Positions 1-9,644 of a DNA stretch of 64,000 bases are shown here, one piece after another. The notes under the pieces are model-generated. The model had not been told where the DNA came from. It made no database searches and saw only the letters and a list, made by a program, of their open reading frames with translations. The stretch's first letter is position 1; the number at the start of each line of letters is the position of its first letter. A program made the position numbers and the translations under genes. This DNA is from Rhizobium hidalgonense (GTDB lineage: Bacteria; Pseudomonadota; Alphaproteobacteria; Rhizobiales; Rhizobiaceae). The stretch covers positions 98,458 through 162,457 of the forward strand of contig NZ_LODW01000047.1 in NCBI RefSeq assembly GCF_002914525.1, written 5' to 3'.

Positions 1-288
1 TACTTCTTTCTCGGCCTCGATCCGGTACTTGGCTTTTGGTTGGTCTACATTCTGACCAGACCTCTAGGTGCCTCATTCGGTGACCTGATGTCTCAGCCGA
101 CGCAATACGGCGGCCTCGGCCTCGGCACGATTATAACAAGTGCGATCTTTTTAGCCGCCATCGTCACGATCGTCGTCTTTATGAGCCTACGGCATGAAGG
201 CGAGGAATTCGTTGAGATCTGGGAGGATGGCGATTTGGCAGCGGCCAATGAAAACGAAAGTTTGGCTTCTGCCGGAGAAGAAGGCTGA
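1..288 (+). CDS. C-terminal end of a DUF347/COG4705-type membrane protein (partial)
   Basis: The reading frame is open from the first base, so the 5' part lies outside the window. The visible 95 residues include a TRPLGASFGD motif, which I associate with the DUF347 repeats of COG4705 membrane-anchored proteins. One hydrophobic segment follows (about residues 40-60 of the fragment), then an acidic soluble tail rich in Glu and Asp. Function of the family is unknown. The next gene starts 187 bp downstream with its own ribosome binding site, so the two are probably not coupled. Confidence 0.7.
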   Translation, partial: YFFLGLDPVLGFWLVYILTRPLGASFGDLMSQPTQYGGLGLGTIITSAIFLAAIVTIVVFMSLRHEGEEFVEIWEDGDLAAANENESLASAGEEG

Positions 289-475
289 GATGACATCCGC
301 GCCTTGAGATCGGCAGCCAGGCGTCCTCTAACACAGCACTCGTCGCTTTCGGCGTTGTCGTATCTTTAGATTGAAAGCTCACTGAAAGCTTGGGGCAGTT
401 ACGGTCGCATGTGGATCTCGTAGAGGACGCCGTGAGGAGCTCGGCGGGCGATATCCTGTTCAGGAGGAGACTTTC

Positions 476-1489
476 ATGCATTCATCACGCGTTTTCATTT
501 GTTCTGCAGGCCTTGCCTTAGCGATGGCAGCCAGTTCGCTCGGTGGGACGGCAGCCCAAGCAGCCGACAAGGTCTCCATCATGGTGGGCGGCTATGAAAA
601 GCAGATTTATCTGCCGGCCAAGCTTGCGGAAGCGCTCGGCTACTTCAAAGACGAAGATCTCGACGTTGAGCTTCTAAACGAACCGGCCGGCGTGGACGCG
701 GAAAACGAGATGCTCTCCGGCGCCGTTCAGGGTGTGGTCGGTTTCTATGATCATTGCATTGACCTGCAGGGTAAGGGCAAATTCGTCGAATCCGTTGTGC
801 AGTTCAGTCAGGCGCCTGGAGAAGTCGAACTGGTGTCCAGCAAACATCCGGAGATCAAGTCGCCCGCTGATTTCAAGGGCAAGAACCTCGGCGTCACCGG
901 GCTCGGTTCGTCCACGAATTTCCTGACGCAGTATCTTGCGGTCAAGAATGGCTTGAAGCTCGGCGATTTCACCTCAGTTCCCGTTGGTGCCGGCCAAACT
1001 TTCATCGCCGCCATCCAGCAGGATGCCATTCAAGCCGGCATGACCACCGAACCGACGATCTCCCGCATGCTCAAAACCGGTGAGGCCAAAGTCCTGATCG
1101 ACATGCGGACGATGGCGGGAACCAAGTCCGTCCTTGGTGGCACTTATCCGGCCGCCTCTCTTTATATGGACGCCGCCTGGGTCGATGCACACAAAGAAGA
1201 GGTGCAGAAGCTTGCGAATGCCTTCGTCAAGACGCTGCATTTCATCAATACGCACTCCGCCTCCGAGATCGCCGACAAGATGCCAAGCGATTTTTATGTC
1301 GGCGACAAGGAAGGTTACGTGACAGCGCTGGAAAATGGCAAGGCGATGTTCACGCCGGACGGTATTATGCCTGAAGACGGACCGAAGACGGTTCTCGCCG
1401 TTCTCTCTGAATTTTCCAAAAATGTTCAGGGCAAGACGATCGACTTATCAAAGACGTACACGACTGAATTCGCAATGAAGGCCAAGTAA
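476..1489 (+). CDS. ABC transporter substrate-binding protein, NitT/TauT (NMT1) type
   Basis: This 337-residue protein begins with a clear Sec signal peptide (residues 1-29, ending AQA). The mature part reads like an NMT1/SsuA-type periplasmic binding protein: GYEKQIYLPAKLAEALGYF near the N-terminus and a GxTGLGSSTNF segment near residue 142. Family members deliver nitrate, sulfonates, pyrimidine precursors or similar solutes to an ABC permease. No permease or ATPase gene is adjacent, so the substrate cannot be inferred and this may be an orphan. An AGGAGGA ribosome binding site lies just upstream of the ATG. Confidence 0.85.
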   Translation: MHSSRVFICSAGLALAMAASSLGGTAAQAADKVSIMVGGYEKQIYLPAKLAEALGYFKDEDLDVELLNEPAGVDAENEMLSGAVQGVVGFYDHCIDLQGKGKFVESVVQFSQAPGEVELVSSKHPEIKSPADFKGKNLGVTGLGSSTNFLTQYLAVKNGLKLGDFTSVPVGAGQTFIAAIQQDAIQAGMTTEPTISRMLKTGEAKVLIDMRTMAGTKSVLGGTYPAASLYMDAAWVDAHKEEVQKLANAFVKTLHFINTHSASEIADKMPSDFYVGDKEGYVTALENGKAMFTPDGIMPEDGPKTVLAVLSEFSKNVQGKTIDLSKTYTTEFAMKAK

Positions 1490-1500
1490 CCTATATCCGC

Positions 1501-1525
1501 GCCGCCTCCGGCGCTCGGAGGCGGC
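1501..1525 (+). terminator. Hairpin downstream of the binding-protein gene
   Basis: A perfect 9-bp GC-rich stem (1501-1509 with 1517-1525) and a 7-nt loop lie 11 bp after the stop codon. No strong T-run follows, so it may be a weak terminator or an mRNA 3'-end stabiliser. Confidence 0.5.
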
Positions 1526-1651
1526 ATCAAGTTTCGGCTAGGTCTTTTCTAGAACAGCTAAAAGCCACGCACGGTGCGCTTCGCAGGGGAGCGGGCAATG
1601 GGTGCTACCTTCGCACAGGCGGGCATCTTTTGAGACGCTGCCATCTGTGAT

Positions 1652-2794
1652 TCATGGCGTCGGCCCACGCCTAATCGCTCTCGCGATTGCGTGCCCCTGT
1701 GCCTTCGCACTTCCGATATCGCCAATGATGCTCGCTCGCATGCCGATAAAATAAAGCCCCGGAAGATGCGATAATTGTTGAGCTCCGTTGATCAGCGTTC
1801 GCCCCTGTTTATCTAGCAGATCGAGGCTGCCGACCATCCGATCCAGATCGGGCGCGTATCCAGTCGCCGAAATAACGATATCTGGTGAACAAGACCGACC
1901 GTCTTTGAAATAGACGTGATCCTCATCAAACCATTGCACATCCGGCACCACCCTTATTGTGCCGGCTTTGATCGCTTTTACGGCGCCATCATCTGATGCC
2001 AATGCTATACCTTCTCTTAGTCTGGTCGCACCACCGGCCGCCGGCTTTCCGATACCGAACCGTCCGAGATCACCGAAAGCGACATAGCTCGTGGCGGCAA
2101 GTGCCGCATCGACGAGTCGCGTTGGAAGGCAGGCTAGAAACGGGGAAAGGCGATGGACGGTTACACCGAAAAGGCGCTTGGGCACGAGTGTCGGACTATG
2201 TCTTGACGACAGCCAAAGAGCGGCTGTTTTTTGCTTCGCCAGATGATTAAGGACGTCAAATCCTGAATTGCCGGATCCCACAACCAGAACGCGTTTGCCA
2301 TCATAATCGCATGGGTTGCCAAATTCAGCAGCATGAATGACCTTGCCCTGGAAACGTTCGAGGCCGGTCCACGTTGGTATGATTGGTTTGCGGTCTCGGC
2401 CCGTTGCGATGACGACGTTCCGGGCTGTGACCGTCCCCTTGTTCGTCGCGAGTTGATAAACTCCGTCGCTGATCGATATGTGATCGACCTCCACCCCAAA
2501 TTCGATTGGCATCGATTCTTTGGCGACGAAGTCTTCAAGGTGGGCGACCACTGCATCGCGCTTTGGAAAGGCTGAGGTCCCTACTGGATATCGCATGCTT
2601 GGCAGGTAAGAAAGATCCCGGTGAGTGTTGAGCGTCAGCTGAGGATGCCTCGCACGCCATTGATCACCAACGCGGCTCTCCCTCTCGAATATCCGTGGAT
2701 AGATACCAACCGTCCGCAATTCGAAAGCGGCAATCAGCCCCGCCGTACCAGCCCCCACGACTACGGTGGATTCAGTCTCACTTGCCTGTATCAC
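1652..2794 (-). CDS. Flavin-containing monooxygenase / NAD(P)-binding oxidoreductase
   Basis: The 380-residue product has an N-terminal FAD-binding Rossmann motif (VVVGAGTAGL), a second NAD(P)H motif (VLVVGSGNSGFD, about residue 170) and an ATGY motif near residue 305. This is the order found in flavin monooxygenases of the CzcO/FMO group. The WRARHPQLTLNTHR stretch after the first motif is also typical of that group. The substrate cannot be told. It starts with GTG and is divergent from the DUF2156 gene, with 77 bp between them, so the two may share a control region. Confidence 0.8.
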   Translation of the reverse strand: MIQASETESTVVVGAGTAGLIAAFELRTVGIYPRIFERESRVGDQWRARHPQLTLNTHRDLSYLPSMRYPVGTSAFPKRDAVVAHLEDFVAKESMPIEFGVEVDHISISDGVYQLATNKGTVTARNVVIATGRDRKPIIPTWTGLERFQGKVIHAAEFGNPCDYDGKRVLVVGSGNSGFDVLNHLAKQKTAALWLSSRHSPTLVPKRLFGVTVHRLSPFLACLPTRLVDAALAATSYVAFGDLGRFGIGKPAAGGATRLREGIALASDDGAVKAIKAGTIRVVPDVQWFDEDHVYFKDGRSCSPDIVISATGYAPDLDRMVGSLDLLDKQGRTLINGAQQLSHLPGLYFIGMRASIIGDIGSAKAQGHAIARAIRRGPTP

Positions 2795-2871
2795 GATTTA
2801 TCCAGTTGATTCTGATTGACATTCTTTCCGAACGCATCGACGGTACAAAACTCCGACTTGAAATGTTGTAA

Positions 2872-3909
2872 ATGGCGCGCCTGAGAAACTTTATCGATAC
2901 CTGTCTTGATCGGAGCTTACCTGCAATCTCGTCGGTAAATTTGACGGTCGAACAGCGACTGTCACTGTGCCGCCAGTACGGCGATTTTTCACTGGCATAT
3001 TCCACCGCGGTTCAGCCTGATCTCCACTACTTTGGCGACGAAGACGGCTACATCGCCTACGCTACAAAAATGGGTCATGTTTTTGCGCTCGGCGATCCAG
3101 TCGCCAGCCAAGACCGAAAGGCCCACTACCTCGCGCAATTCATCGCCCAATCCGGAAAGCCTTGCTTCGTTCAAGTTCACGCTTCAACCGCCGCGGAACT
3201 TGCATCACACGGTTATCGCCTTAATCAGATGGGCAAAGATAGTGCCCTCTCCTTGCCGACCCACTCGTTCAAGGGCAAGCGCAACGAGACCCTTCGTTAT
3301 TCCGAACGCTGGCTGCAGAAGAACGGCTATAGTATACACGAGTGCGGAGACAGCGAATTTGTCGCCGAGCTTTCGAAAATTTCCGATGACTGGCGCGCTG
3401 GAAGAATCGTCCGGCGCCGCGAGATGCGGTTTTTGAACCGACCATTTCGCCTGTGCCTTACGCCAGGGATGCGGCGGTTCGTTCTTTTATCACCTCATTC
3501 AAAACCAATCGCCCTGCTCGATTTCGACCCGCTCTTTCGCGGCGGCAAAGCCGTTGGCTACACGGCGGCTTTCAAGCGGAAAATCCCCGGCACAACGGCC
3601 CATGCTGAAATCGGGCTCACAAAATATGCCGCTGATCTTTTCAGACAAGAAGGTTCCGAGATCATGACTCTCGGCTTGTCGCCTCTCGCCAGCATCGAGA
3701 AAAGCCAATTTCCCGATAGCACTGTTTGGCGCTACCTCTATCAGCGCGCGTTCCTGTCGCCGCTCGTCAACCGGCGGGTTTTCAACGTTCAAGGCCAAGC
3801 TGCGTTCAAGCGCAGGTTTCATGGCAACGAGGTGCAAACTTATATTGGCTTTAAACGCGGGACCCCCACCGAGACCGTTGCGCTACTGCGGCTCCTGAAA
3901 ACGTTTTAA
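2872..3909 (+). CDS. DUF2156 / phosphatidylglycerol lysyltransferase C-terminal-like protein
   Basis: This 345-residue soluble protein resembles the GNAT-like DUF2156 domain found at the C-terminus of MprF. Supporting strings are FALGDPVAS near residue 70, and later LLDFDPLF and AEIGLTKYAADLF. In MprF the domain transfers an aminoacyl group to a membrane lipid. Here the membrane flippase half is absent, so it is a stand-alone acyltransferase-like protein of unknown substrate. It is divergent from the monooxygenase gene. Confidence 0.7.
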   Translation: MARLRNFIDTCLDRSLPAISSVNLTVEQRLSLCRQYGDFSLAYSTAVQPDLHYFGDEDGYIAYATKMGHVFALGDPVASQDRKAHYLAQFIAQSGKPCFVQVHASTAAELASHGYRLNQMGKDSALSLPTHSFKGKRNETLRYSERWLQKNGYSIHECGDSEFVAELSKISDDWRAGRIVRRREMRFLNRPFRLCLTPGMRRFVLLSPHSKPIALLDFDPLFRGGKAVGYTAAFKRKIPGTTAHAEIGLTKYAADLFRQEGSEIMTLGLSPLASIEKSQFPDSTVWRYLYQRAFLSPLVNRRVFNVQGQAAFKRRFHGNEVQTYIGFKRGTPTETVALLRLLKTF

Positions 3910-4304
3910 CCTTGTGTGTCCGCTGCTGAGATCCGTTCCTGGTAAGCCTTGGTCGAGCGGCTGGACGCGGTTCTGGTAGGGGCTTTGAAGTCACAGGTCG
4001 GCCCCCAAAAAAACGTGACGCTCGGGAAGCAGGATGTCGCATAGCACTCCGATACTACAAATTGCCTTGGCTGCGACGACCTTGGTGCCGTTGTCGACGA
4101 GATTTCCGACCCCTCATGACCGCGTCACGATGACATGGCGGCTGGCACTTGAGAAACGCTAATTTTGCGTGGGCACAGTCGAATCCTGACGAGCGATAAA
4201 GCCCTACGCCTTGAAGGGTATCGAACCGGCGACACCCTATTCAAATCGAGAATTGTTCACCTGCAACAGGCTTGTAATTCATAAGGGGGAAGCGGCGCGG
4301 ATTT
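3910..4304. other. Intergenic stretch with no recognisable gene
   Basis: About 395 bp between the DUF2156 gene and the frameshifted SyrB-like gene. No ORF resembled a protein and no promoter or hairpin stood out. A tRNA-like string near 4211-4237 was examined and rejected. Confidence 0.5.
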
Positions 4305-4873
4305 TCACCGTTCAAATCGCTCCAGCATTTTTCTTAACTGTGCGTTTTGCAGCGTTAGCTTTCCCGCCAGCTGCCCCCTGACCACCCTGATCTCTTCATC
4401 GAGGTTTATCCCCTCTGCAGTATGTACGACCTGGGATATCGGCGAAACGTTCGCAACCGCAGTTACCGCTTCCTTGCTGCGACGTCTTTGCTTGCGCGGT
4501 GGACTTCGAGACCTCGCCTGATCTGCGTAGTATCACCATGTGCAGCGGTGACGTCGATACCAGTACCGCCGGATAAAGCCGGATCAGCGGCCTGCCCAAT
4601 CTTTGCGGCACCGCGTTCGATCTTATCGCGGCCACCGTTTTCGGCTTCGTCGGAATGCACAGGCTCTGCGGAAATTGCGGCGGCTTGATCGTGACGAGGT
4701 AGCTCCTCGCTTGCCGGTCGATCAGCGCTTTTCACGCTCTCCTCGGCAGCCGCTTCAGTTGGACCGGCAATAGCCAAAGGGTCTGGCGTAACCTCGTGTG
4801 TCGAGCCGTTTTCTCTCTTTCGTTCGTGTCCCGGTGAGATCAGTCGGGCAAGAAATTTCCAGGGAGACGCCAT
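4305..4873 (-). pseudogene. SyrB-related coiled-coil protein, frameshifted
   Basis: The upstream frame codes for 136 residues starting MASPWKFLARLISPG. It is an acidic, low-complexity protein that then runs off frame near the end. A one-base shift near 4491-4495 restores a basic stretch (RKQRRRSKE) and a leucine-zipper-like C-terminus (NLDEEIRVVRGQLAGKLTLQ, then NAQLRKMLERFER) ending at 4305. That tail resembles the C-terminal zipper of the intact SyrB-like gene beside it. The likely event is loss of one A in the run AAGCAAAG. A sequencing error would give the same picture. Confidence 0.65.
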
Positions 4874-5002
4874 CTATCCGACCTCGCGTTTTATCCCGCA
4901 AGCAGGCAGTGAGTGTTACTTCCGGCAACAGCATTCACCGCCGCCAAAATGTATGTCTCGATAAGCATGGAAATGCTGGCTGCGATTGACCGGCGGCTTA
5001 TA

Positions 5003-5410
5003 TCAATCGAGCTTGAGGCGTTTGCGCAGATCGGCATTTTCACTGCGAAGTTTTTCAGCCAGGAGCTTGCGCAGCCGCTGAGTTTCCTCTTCCAACTGCA
5101 AAAGGTCTGCCATCTCATCGATTGCCGTCACCGGCGCGGCCGGCGCGGCCTGCACAGCCTTCGGAGCACGGCGCACCGGTGCACGTTTGGCACTGGCCGC
5201 GGCTTCGATCGCCTTTGCCTTGCGCCCTCTCCTCTTCACACCACCGGAGCCGGCCAGAGCGACTGCTGGCTCTGCCGTAGCGTCAGCTGACGCGGTCACC
5301 AGTGCCGCGGCTTTCTTGGCGCGGGGTTTGCGCTGTTTCTTCGGCGCAATGGGCGTTTCGACAACGGTCGGTACATCGGCTTTGGTTATCGTAGCAGTCT
5401 CGTCGGCCAT
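5003..5410 (-). CDS. SyrB-like regulator
   Basis: From the ATG at 5410 the product has 135 residues. It opens with MADETATITKADV, followed by a very basic Lys/Ala/Arg-rich middle (KKQRKPRAKKAA and later VKRRGRKAKA). It ends in a zipper (DLLQLEEETQRLRKLLAEKL), as in rhizobial SyrB, a repressor of the symbiotic regulator gene syrM in Sinorhizobium. An AGGAG lies 6 nt before this ATG, which decides the start. The frame stays open upstream to 5767, so a longer product (for example from 5590) is possible. A frameshifted relative lies downstream on the same strand. Confidence 0.7.
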   Translation of the reverse strand: MADETATITKADVPTVVETPIAPKKQRKPRAKKAAALVTASADATAEPAVALAGSGGVKRRGRKAKAIEAAASAKRAPVRRAPKAVQAAPAAPVTAIDEMADLLQLEEETQRLRKLLAEKLRSENADLRKRLKLD

Positions 5411-5899
5411 GCTCATCTCCTGTGTATCTGATGCAGTTGTCGATGCCCCGAGAGGCGGTGTCAACAACGGCTCGGCCTGATCTGGTTCCGGCAAAGACAT
5501 TTCGCTGTCAGATTTCCCACTCTGAGAGCTACCCGACAGATCCGGCATTGCCTCTTCTTCTAGGTCGCGAGCGACAGACTTTAGATCCATGTTGCCCCAG
5601 ATCGAGTTCGAGCTGGAATCGAGTTTTCGCCTGCCGGTCTTGTACTCGACGGCAAAACTGCGTTGCACTTTTTTCAATATAAGAGGCCTTGGAAGATCCA
5701 CGGGATGGTTTGGAAATATGCACGTACATCCGGAATAACGGTTACCAGACTGCCAGTCTATACCCACTACTCGCTGCTGGCAGTTTTTGGCGTCGAGTTA
5801 AGGTGTTCCTCCGAAACGCGCGAGCAAAACCAGAGGCCAATTCAGATCCTTGAGAAAATTGACGACGCACAGCAGCGCATCCACCGATTTTTCAGGCGG

Positions 5900-6214
5900 C
5901 TATTGAGCGCACTTTTGCAGTAGACGGGTCGTGACCTCCATCTGAGCGGCGTATTCTTTCATCGCTGCGTACGCCACCTTTTCCTTGTCGCTGAGCTGCC
6001 GCAAACTCTCCGCTTCCTCTCCCTCAAAATGGGGGATTGCGACACCGAAGGCAGTGTCGGCCCGCTTCATCCCGTCTACGAATGCCCGCAGATCTGGCAG
6101 GAAGCTTGCCATCGGCGGAGCGACTACCTTACAAACGCTGGGATCGGATGCGCGCGCCGAAATAGGCGATCCAACAAACAAGATTGCAAAAACAAGTGCA
6201 CCGATGCGTATCAC
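5900..6214 (-). CDS. Small secreted protein, unknown function
   Basis: The 104-residue product has a signal peptide (about residues 1-22, ending ARA). A mature, mainly helical region follows, with Cys at residue 28 and another two residues from the C-terminus that could form a disulfide. The start is GTG with AAGGA 7 nt upstream. I do not recognise the family. Neighbours are unrelated and it is probably transcribed alone. Confidence 0.6.
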   Translation of the reverse strand: MIRIGALVFAILFVGSPISARASDPSVCKVVAPPMASFLPDLRAFVDGMKRADTAFGVAIPHFEGEEAESLRQLSDKEKVAYAAMKEYAAQMEVTTRLLQKCAQ

Positions 6215-6448
6215 GAAATTTCCTTGATAAGCCAGGCGTTAGCGACGCCTTTACAATAGTCGCGACAGTCGTTGTAGTGCAAAAATGATGGCTTGCTTCA
6301 TTTACATGACCCTTTCGGCTCCCTCTCGGCGGCTACGCTCCTCCGTACCCGCGCGCTTGGGCTGGTTGCCTTTTGATAAGCAGGTCGTCGTGGATCGTGA
6401 ATTCCGCTGCGCCGCCCGCGATACAGAACCACGCCGGGGAGAGATGCC

Positions 6449-6739
6449 ATGACTACGGCCGACACCGCCGCACTGCTCGAAGACGCCGCCGATCGTATCG
6501 CGGATATCTCGCGCGCAGATTTGCAGATCATGTTGCGGCGCGCGGCGCTGCGGCTGCGGAATGCCGCCGGCGTGTGGATGGATGACGATGTGAAAGAAGT
6601 TCTCCGCGGCCTTGCCGGCGAGTTCGGCATGACGCGCAACGACACGATCAGGTTTATCGTGCGGGAGTGGATGGAGAAGAACACCTATCTGCCAGTGCAT
6701 CACCTGGACCAAGACGGGGATGTCGACGGCAATGCCTGA
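6449..6739 (+). CDS. Hypothetical protein with helical, RHH-like C-terminus
   Basis: The 96-residue product is rich in Ala, Asp and Arg and predicted to be helical throughout. The segment DDVKEVLRGLAGEFGMTRND, followed by TIRFIVREWM, looks like a ribbon-helix-helix or small HTH unit, but this is only an impression. A GGGGAGAG ribosome binding site precedes the ATG. No function is assigned. Confidence 0.55.
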   Translation: MTTADTAALLEDAADRIADISRADLQIMLRRAALRLRNAAGVWMDDDVKEVLRGLAGEFGMTRNDTIRFIVREWMEKNTYLPVHHLDQDGDVDGNA

Positions 6740-7129
6740 TCCGCGTTATGCTGGCGAACCTTCCCGTCATCGGACGACGACCAGCTATCCCTTTTCGGCG
6801 GAGTTGGCGTCGCTTTGCCTTGACGCGGGATCTGGATCGCCTTTTGCCGGCAATTCCGAGGATGACCGTCCTCCAACTACAAGACGATCGGTTGATTTCA
6901 GCAACTCGTATGATCGGATTAGAAGAGCACGGGAGGTTGACAAGGTAGTTTCGAGAGGGGACTTGCGCATTGGGTGCACACCGCTATTCGCAGGCGGGAG
7001 CACATCGTATCCCTCGGCCATCAGCGCCTACGTTTTCGGTTGCTGACGATAAAGTGGATGTAGGGCGCTCCTACAAAAACCCACGCCACCCCACACCCGC
7101 AGCGAAGTGAAGCGCCGATAGCATCCGAG
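6740..7129. other. Intergenic stretch with no recognisable gene
   Basis: About 390 bp between the small RHH-like gene and the ligase gene. Open frames here have no recognisable features and I see no clear regulatory element. Confidence 0.45.
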
Positions 7130-8062
7130 CTATTCCAGCTCGTAAACCGCCGCCTCATCGGCCACATCCCGCAACCCCTTATATGACGCATGCCGCAGCT
7201 TCGCATCATGTGTCCAGGCACGATACTCGATCTCGGCAACAATCTTCGGATCGACGAAGACCGCATTACGCTTCCGTCCTGTGTCGACAGCGGCCTTGCC
7301 AATGATCAGTTCGTCCATCTGCTTCCGAAGCTCGCCCGCGGAACGTTCGTTAAAGCCGGTTCCCACTCCTCCGACATAAACGAGCTCGTTTCCCTTGCGC
7401 GCGGCGAGCAGCAGCCGCCCGATGCCCCCGAATGACGCTGTCGACTTCTCATACCCAACGATCAAAAAGCCATCGCTCTGGACGCATTTGATCTTCACCC
7501 AGTCCCCGAGGCGGCCGCTGCGATAGGTGCTGTTGCGGTCTTTCGCGATGATGCCTTCCAGGTCGTGTTCGCAGGCGATGCGCAGAAGCGTTTCGCCGTC
7601 CGCATCGATCTCTTCTGAAAGCCGGATGGCATCTTCCCCGGCTGGCGGCACCAGCCCCTCGAGGAGATGACGCCTGGAGGCGAGATCCGTCTCGGTTAAG
7701 TCATGGCCGTCGAAATAGAGAAGATCGAACGCCATGAAAATTGCCTCTCTGGACATCCGCTTGCCGCCGCGCCCGCCGAGCGACTGCTGAAGCATACCGA
7801 AATCCGACCGGCCGTGTTCACCGAGCACGACGGCTTCGCCATCCAGGATCGCCGTTGAAACGGAAAGGCGCCCTGCCTCGGCCGCGATAGCCGGGAAGCG
7901 ATCGGTCCAGTCATGCCCTCCCCGCGTCAGGATGCGCACGCCCGATGGTTCTATGTGGACGGCCAGGCGGTACCCGTCCCACTTCACCTCGAAGGCCCAC
8001 TGCGGGCCTTTCGGTGGCCGTGGCTTCAGCAGCGCGAGGCACGGATCGATGCGAGCAGGCAT
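7130..8062 (-). CDS. ATP-dependent DNA ligase, LigD ligase-domain type
   Basis: The 310-residue product has the nucleotidyltransferase motif EVKWDGYR, with the adenylated Lys at about residue 27. It also has LDGEAVVL (motif III region), FDLLYFDG, EGIIAKDRNSTYRSGR (motif IV) and WVKIKC (motif V), followed by an OB-fold part. The length fits a stand-alone ligase domain without the polymerase and phosphoesterase parts of full LigD. Such proteins assist non-homologous end joining with Ku, and no ku gene is seen here. In-frame Arg-rich codons continue about 24 residues upstream without a standard start codon, so the N-terminus may have eroded. Confidence 0.85.
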   Translation of the reverse strand: MPARIDPCLALLKPRPPKGPQWAFEVKWDGYRLAVHIEPSGVRILTRGGHDWTDRFPAIAAEAGRLSVSTAILDGEAVVLGEHGRSDFGMLQQSLGGRGGKRMSREAIFMAFDLLYFDGHDLTETDLASRRHLLEGLVPPAGEDAIRLSEEIDADGETLLRIACEHDLEGIIAKDRNSTYRSGRLGDWVKIKCVQSDGFLIVGYEKSTASFGGIGRLLLAARKGNELVYVGGVGTGFNERSAGELRKQMDELIIGKAAVDTGRKRNAVFVDPKIVAEIEYRAWTHDAKLRHASYKGLRDVADEAAVYELE

Positions 8063-8748
8063 AGGATCAAGGGGGAGTTGCGGCTGGGTGGGATCGCGGC
8101 GGCGGCGCGCCCGGCTGCGGATTGATGCGTCAACTCACCGAGCAGCGGCTGTGTAGGTATGCGAGGCGGCTTTGTCATGCCGCCAGTTCATCAGCAATGC
8201 CTTAAAAAGCAACTGACCAAGATTGATTATTGCGCCCCGCCGCCACGCGAAACGTCAGTATTTCTTAGGCGGAGGCTGATTTGCTGCACAGATCTCTTCA
8301 TAGGTTCGGTGACCGCCCGACGCACAGGAGATCTAACTGCTTGGGGTCTAGCAACTAACGTTGAGCGGCCAAATGAGAAGTATCACATTAATATGTCGGC
8401 TATAATAAAATCGGGCAAATAGATATGGAATTTCTTCTTCTGCACAGTCACGTACAATTCGAGTCTGTTCCGAATCTGTGGATCAAAGTGTGGAGATCGG
8501 GAGGTTAAAAAGGAGTATCTGTTGCAAATCTAAGCGATTTTAGCGATATTCTCCTTGTCGCGCCTGGCGCGACTACTAGAAAACACCCCTCCGCTTAATC
8601 CCCGCAATCGTGGGGCCTTTCTTCCAGTCACCGGCGCTATCGGCTGCACCCGAGCAGGTGTTTGGATTTCGAAGATCCACGAAACCGTCACGAATTGCTT
8701 GAATTAGTCCGTCGTCGCCAAAAGGATGGTGGCGGGGTACAGTGTCGC
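8063..8748. other. Long intergenic stretch, partly AT-rich
   Basis: Nearly 690 bp without a gene I can support. The part around 8380-8540 is clearly more AT-rich than its surroundings, which may mark a junction of acquired DNA. An ORF at 8159-8422 gives a protein with no recognisable features and was not accepted. Confidence 0.4.
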
Positions 8749-9009
8749 ATGGGCACCTATGAGACGCCGGCGGAGATGGTAGCAAGGCACGTATTGGAGG
8801 GCGAGAAGCATCTCGCTCACCAGACAGCTTTGATTGAGCGGTTACGCCGGATGGGCTTACCAACCGAAGAGGCTCAAGCGTTGTTAGAACGCTTCTACCT
8901 GTTGCAGGCACAGCACGAGGAGCATCGGCAAAGGATTTCGGATGAATGCGAGCTGGGGTTAAGGGACAAGCAAGGCAATCTCATCCCGTGGCAGCGACAG
9001 AAGCGCTGA
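8749..9009 (+). CDS. Small helical hypothetical protein
   Basis: From the ATG at 8749 the product has 86 residues beginning MGTYETPAEMVARHVLEGEK. It is a charged helical protein with heptad-like Leu spacing (LIERLRRMGLPTEEAQALLE) that may form a coiled coil. The frame extends upstream to a TTG at 8662, but those residues look less protein-like. Family unknown. Confidence 0.55.
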   Translation: MGTYETPAEMVARHVLEGEKHLAHQTALIERLRRMGLPTEEAQALLERFYLLQAQHEEHRQRISDECELGLRDKQGNLIPWQRQKR

Positions 9010-9130
9010 AGTCGCTCATTGCCAACCGTAGCCGAATCCCTCACGCGCTCTTGACTCCCCTCCACGTGCGAACATAATAAGAACATCGGCGAGGCGGCCG
9101 CCAATCTGAACCGATGAATGGAGCACGGAT

Positions 9131-9328
9131 ATGCGCGAGCAGCCGATCGGAGAAGCCGTGGTTGATCAGGGCGAGGAAGTGATCGCCTACCATGGGGGCG
9201 ACGCGCGCGCAGCGGTCGGACCCTTGCTGGAGGATTTCCGCCACCTCCGCCGGCAGCTAGCACTGGTAGAGGGCGCTATGAGCCGCGGCATCACGCGTGG
9301 CTGGCGGGCGAGCTACGATCGAGACTGA
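9131..9328 (+). CDS. Small hypothetical protein, first gene of a compact cluster
   Basis: The 65-residue acidic and helical product has no recognisable motif. Its main support is context. Its stop lies 1 bp before the next ATG, and the following three genes overlap by 4 bases each, so this reads as the first of four co-transcribed genes ending in a nuclease. Confidence 0.55.
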   Translation: MREQPIGEAVVDQGEEVIAYHGGDARAAVGPLLEDFRHLRRQLALVEGAMSRGITRGWRASYDRD

Positions 9329-9329
9329 C

Positions 9330-9644
9330 ATGCATGACCATCCGCAACCAAAAACCGTTGCCTTCGAAGTCGCGTTTAACGACTGGTGGCGGTCGCAACC
9401 AGGATCTTTCCGAGACGGCGTTAGCCCGTCGGCTGCACGCACTTGCTTTCGCGCAGGATATACCGCCAGTAAGAACGCCACCGAGCGCCGCTTCGTTTTC
9501 AGGGCGGGCCGCATGCGCATCACTGTCTGGGCAACTGGTCCTACGGCAGCGAAGGCAAAAGCCGAGATGGAAGCTGATTTCCGGGCAGCAAAGAAAGGCT
9601 GGCCGGTCCCGAAAACGGGATGGCAGCTTCAGGAGGTCAAGTGA
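9330..9644 (+). CDS. Hypothetical protein, phage-like cluster
   Basis: The 104-residue product carries FRAGYTASKNATERRF in its middle. The stretch SAARTCFRAGYTASKNA resembles small proteins often seen in rhizobial phage-derived cassettes. The start at 9330 is chosen because it follows the previous stop by 1 bp; an upstream GTG at 9297 would overlap the preceding gene. The stop overlaps the next GTG start by 4 bases. Function unknown. Confidence 0.55.
   Translation: MHDHPQPKTVAFEVAFNDWWRSQPGSFRDGVSPSAARTCFRAGYTASKNATERRFVFRAGRMRITVWATGPTAAKAKAEMEADFRAAKKGWPVPKTGWQLQEVK

Noticed and set aside
4211..4237. tRNA-like string with TATCGAACCGGCGACACC
   Set aside because: The stem bases needed for a T-arm do not pair and no acceptor or anticodon arms are found.
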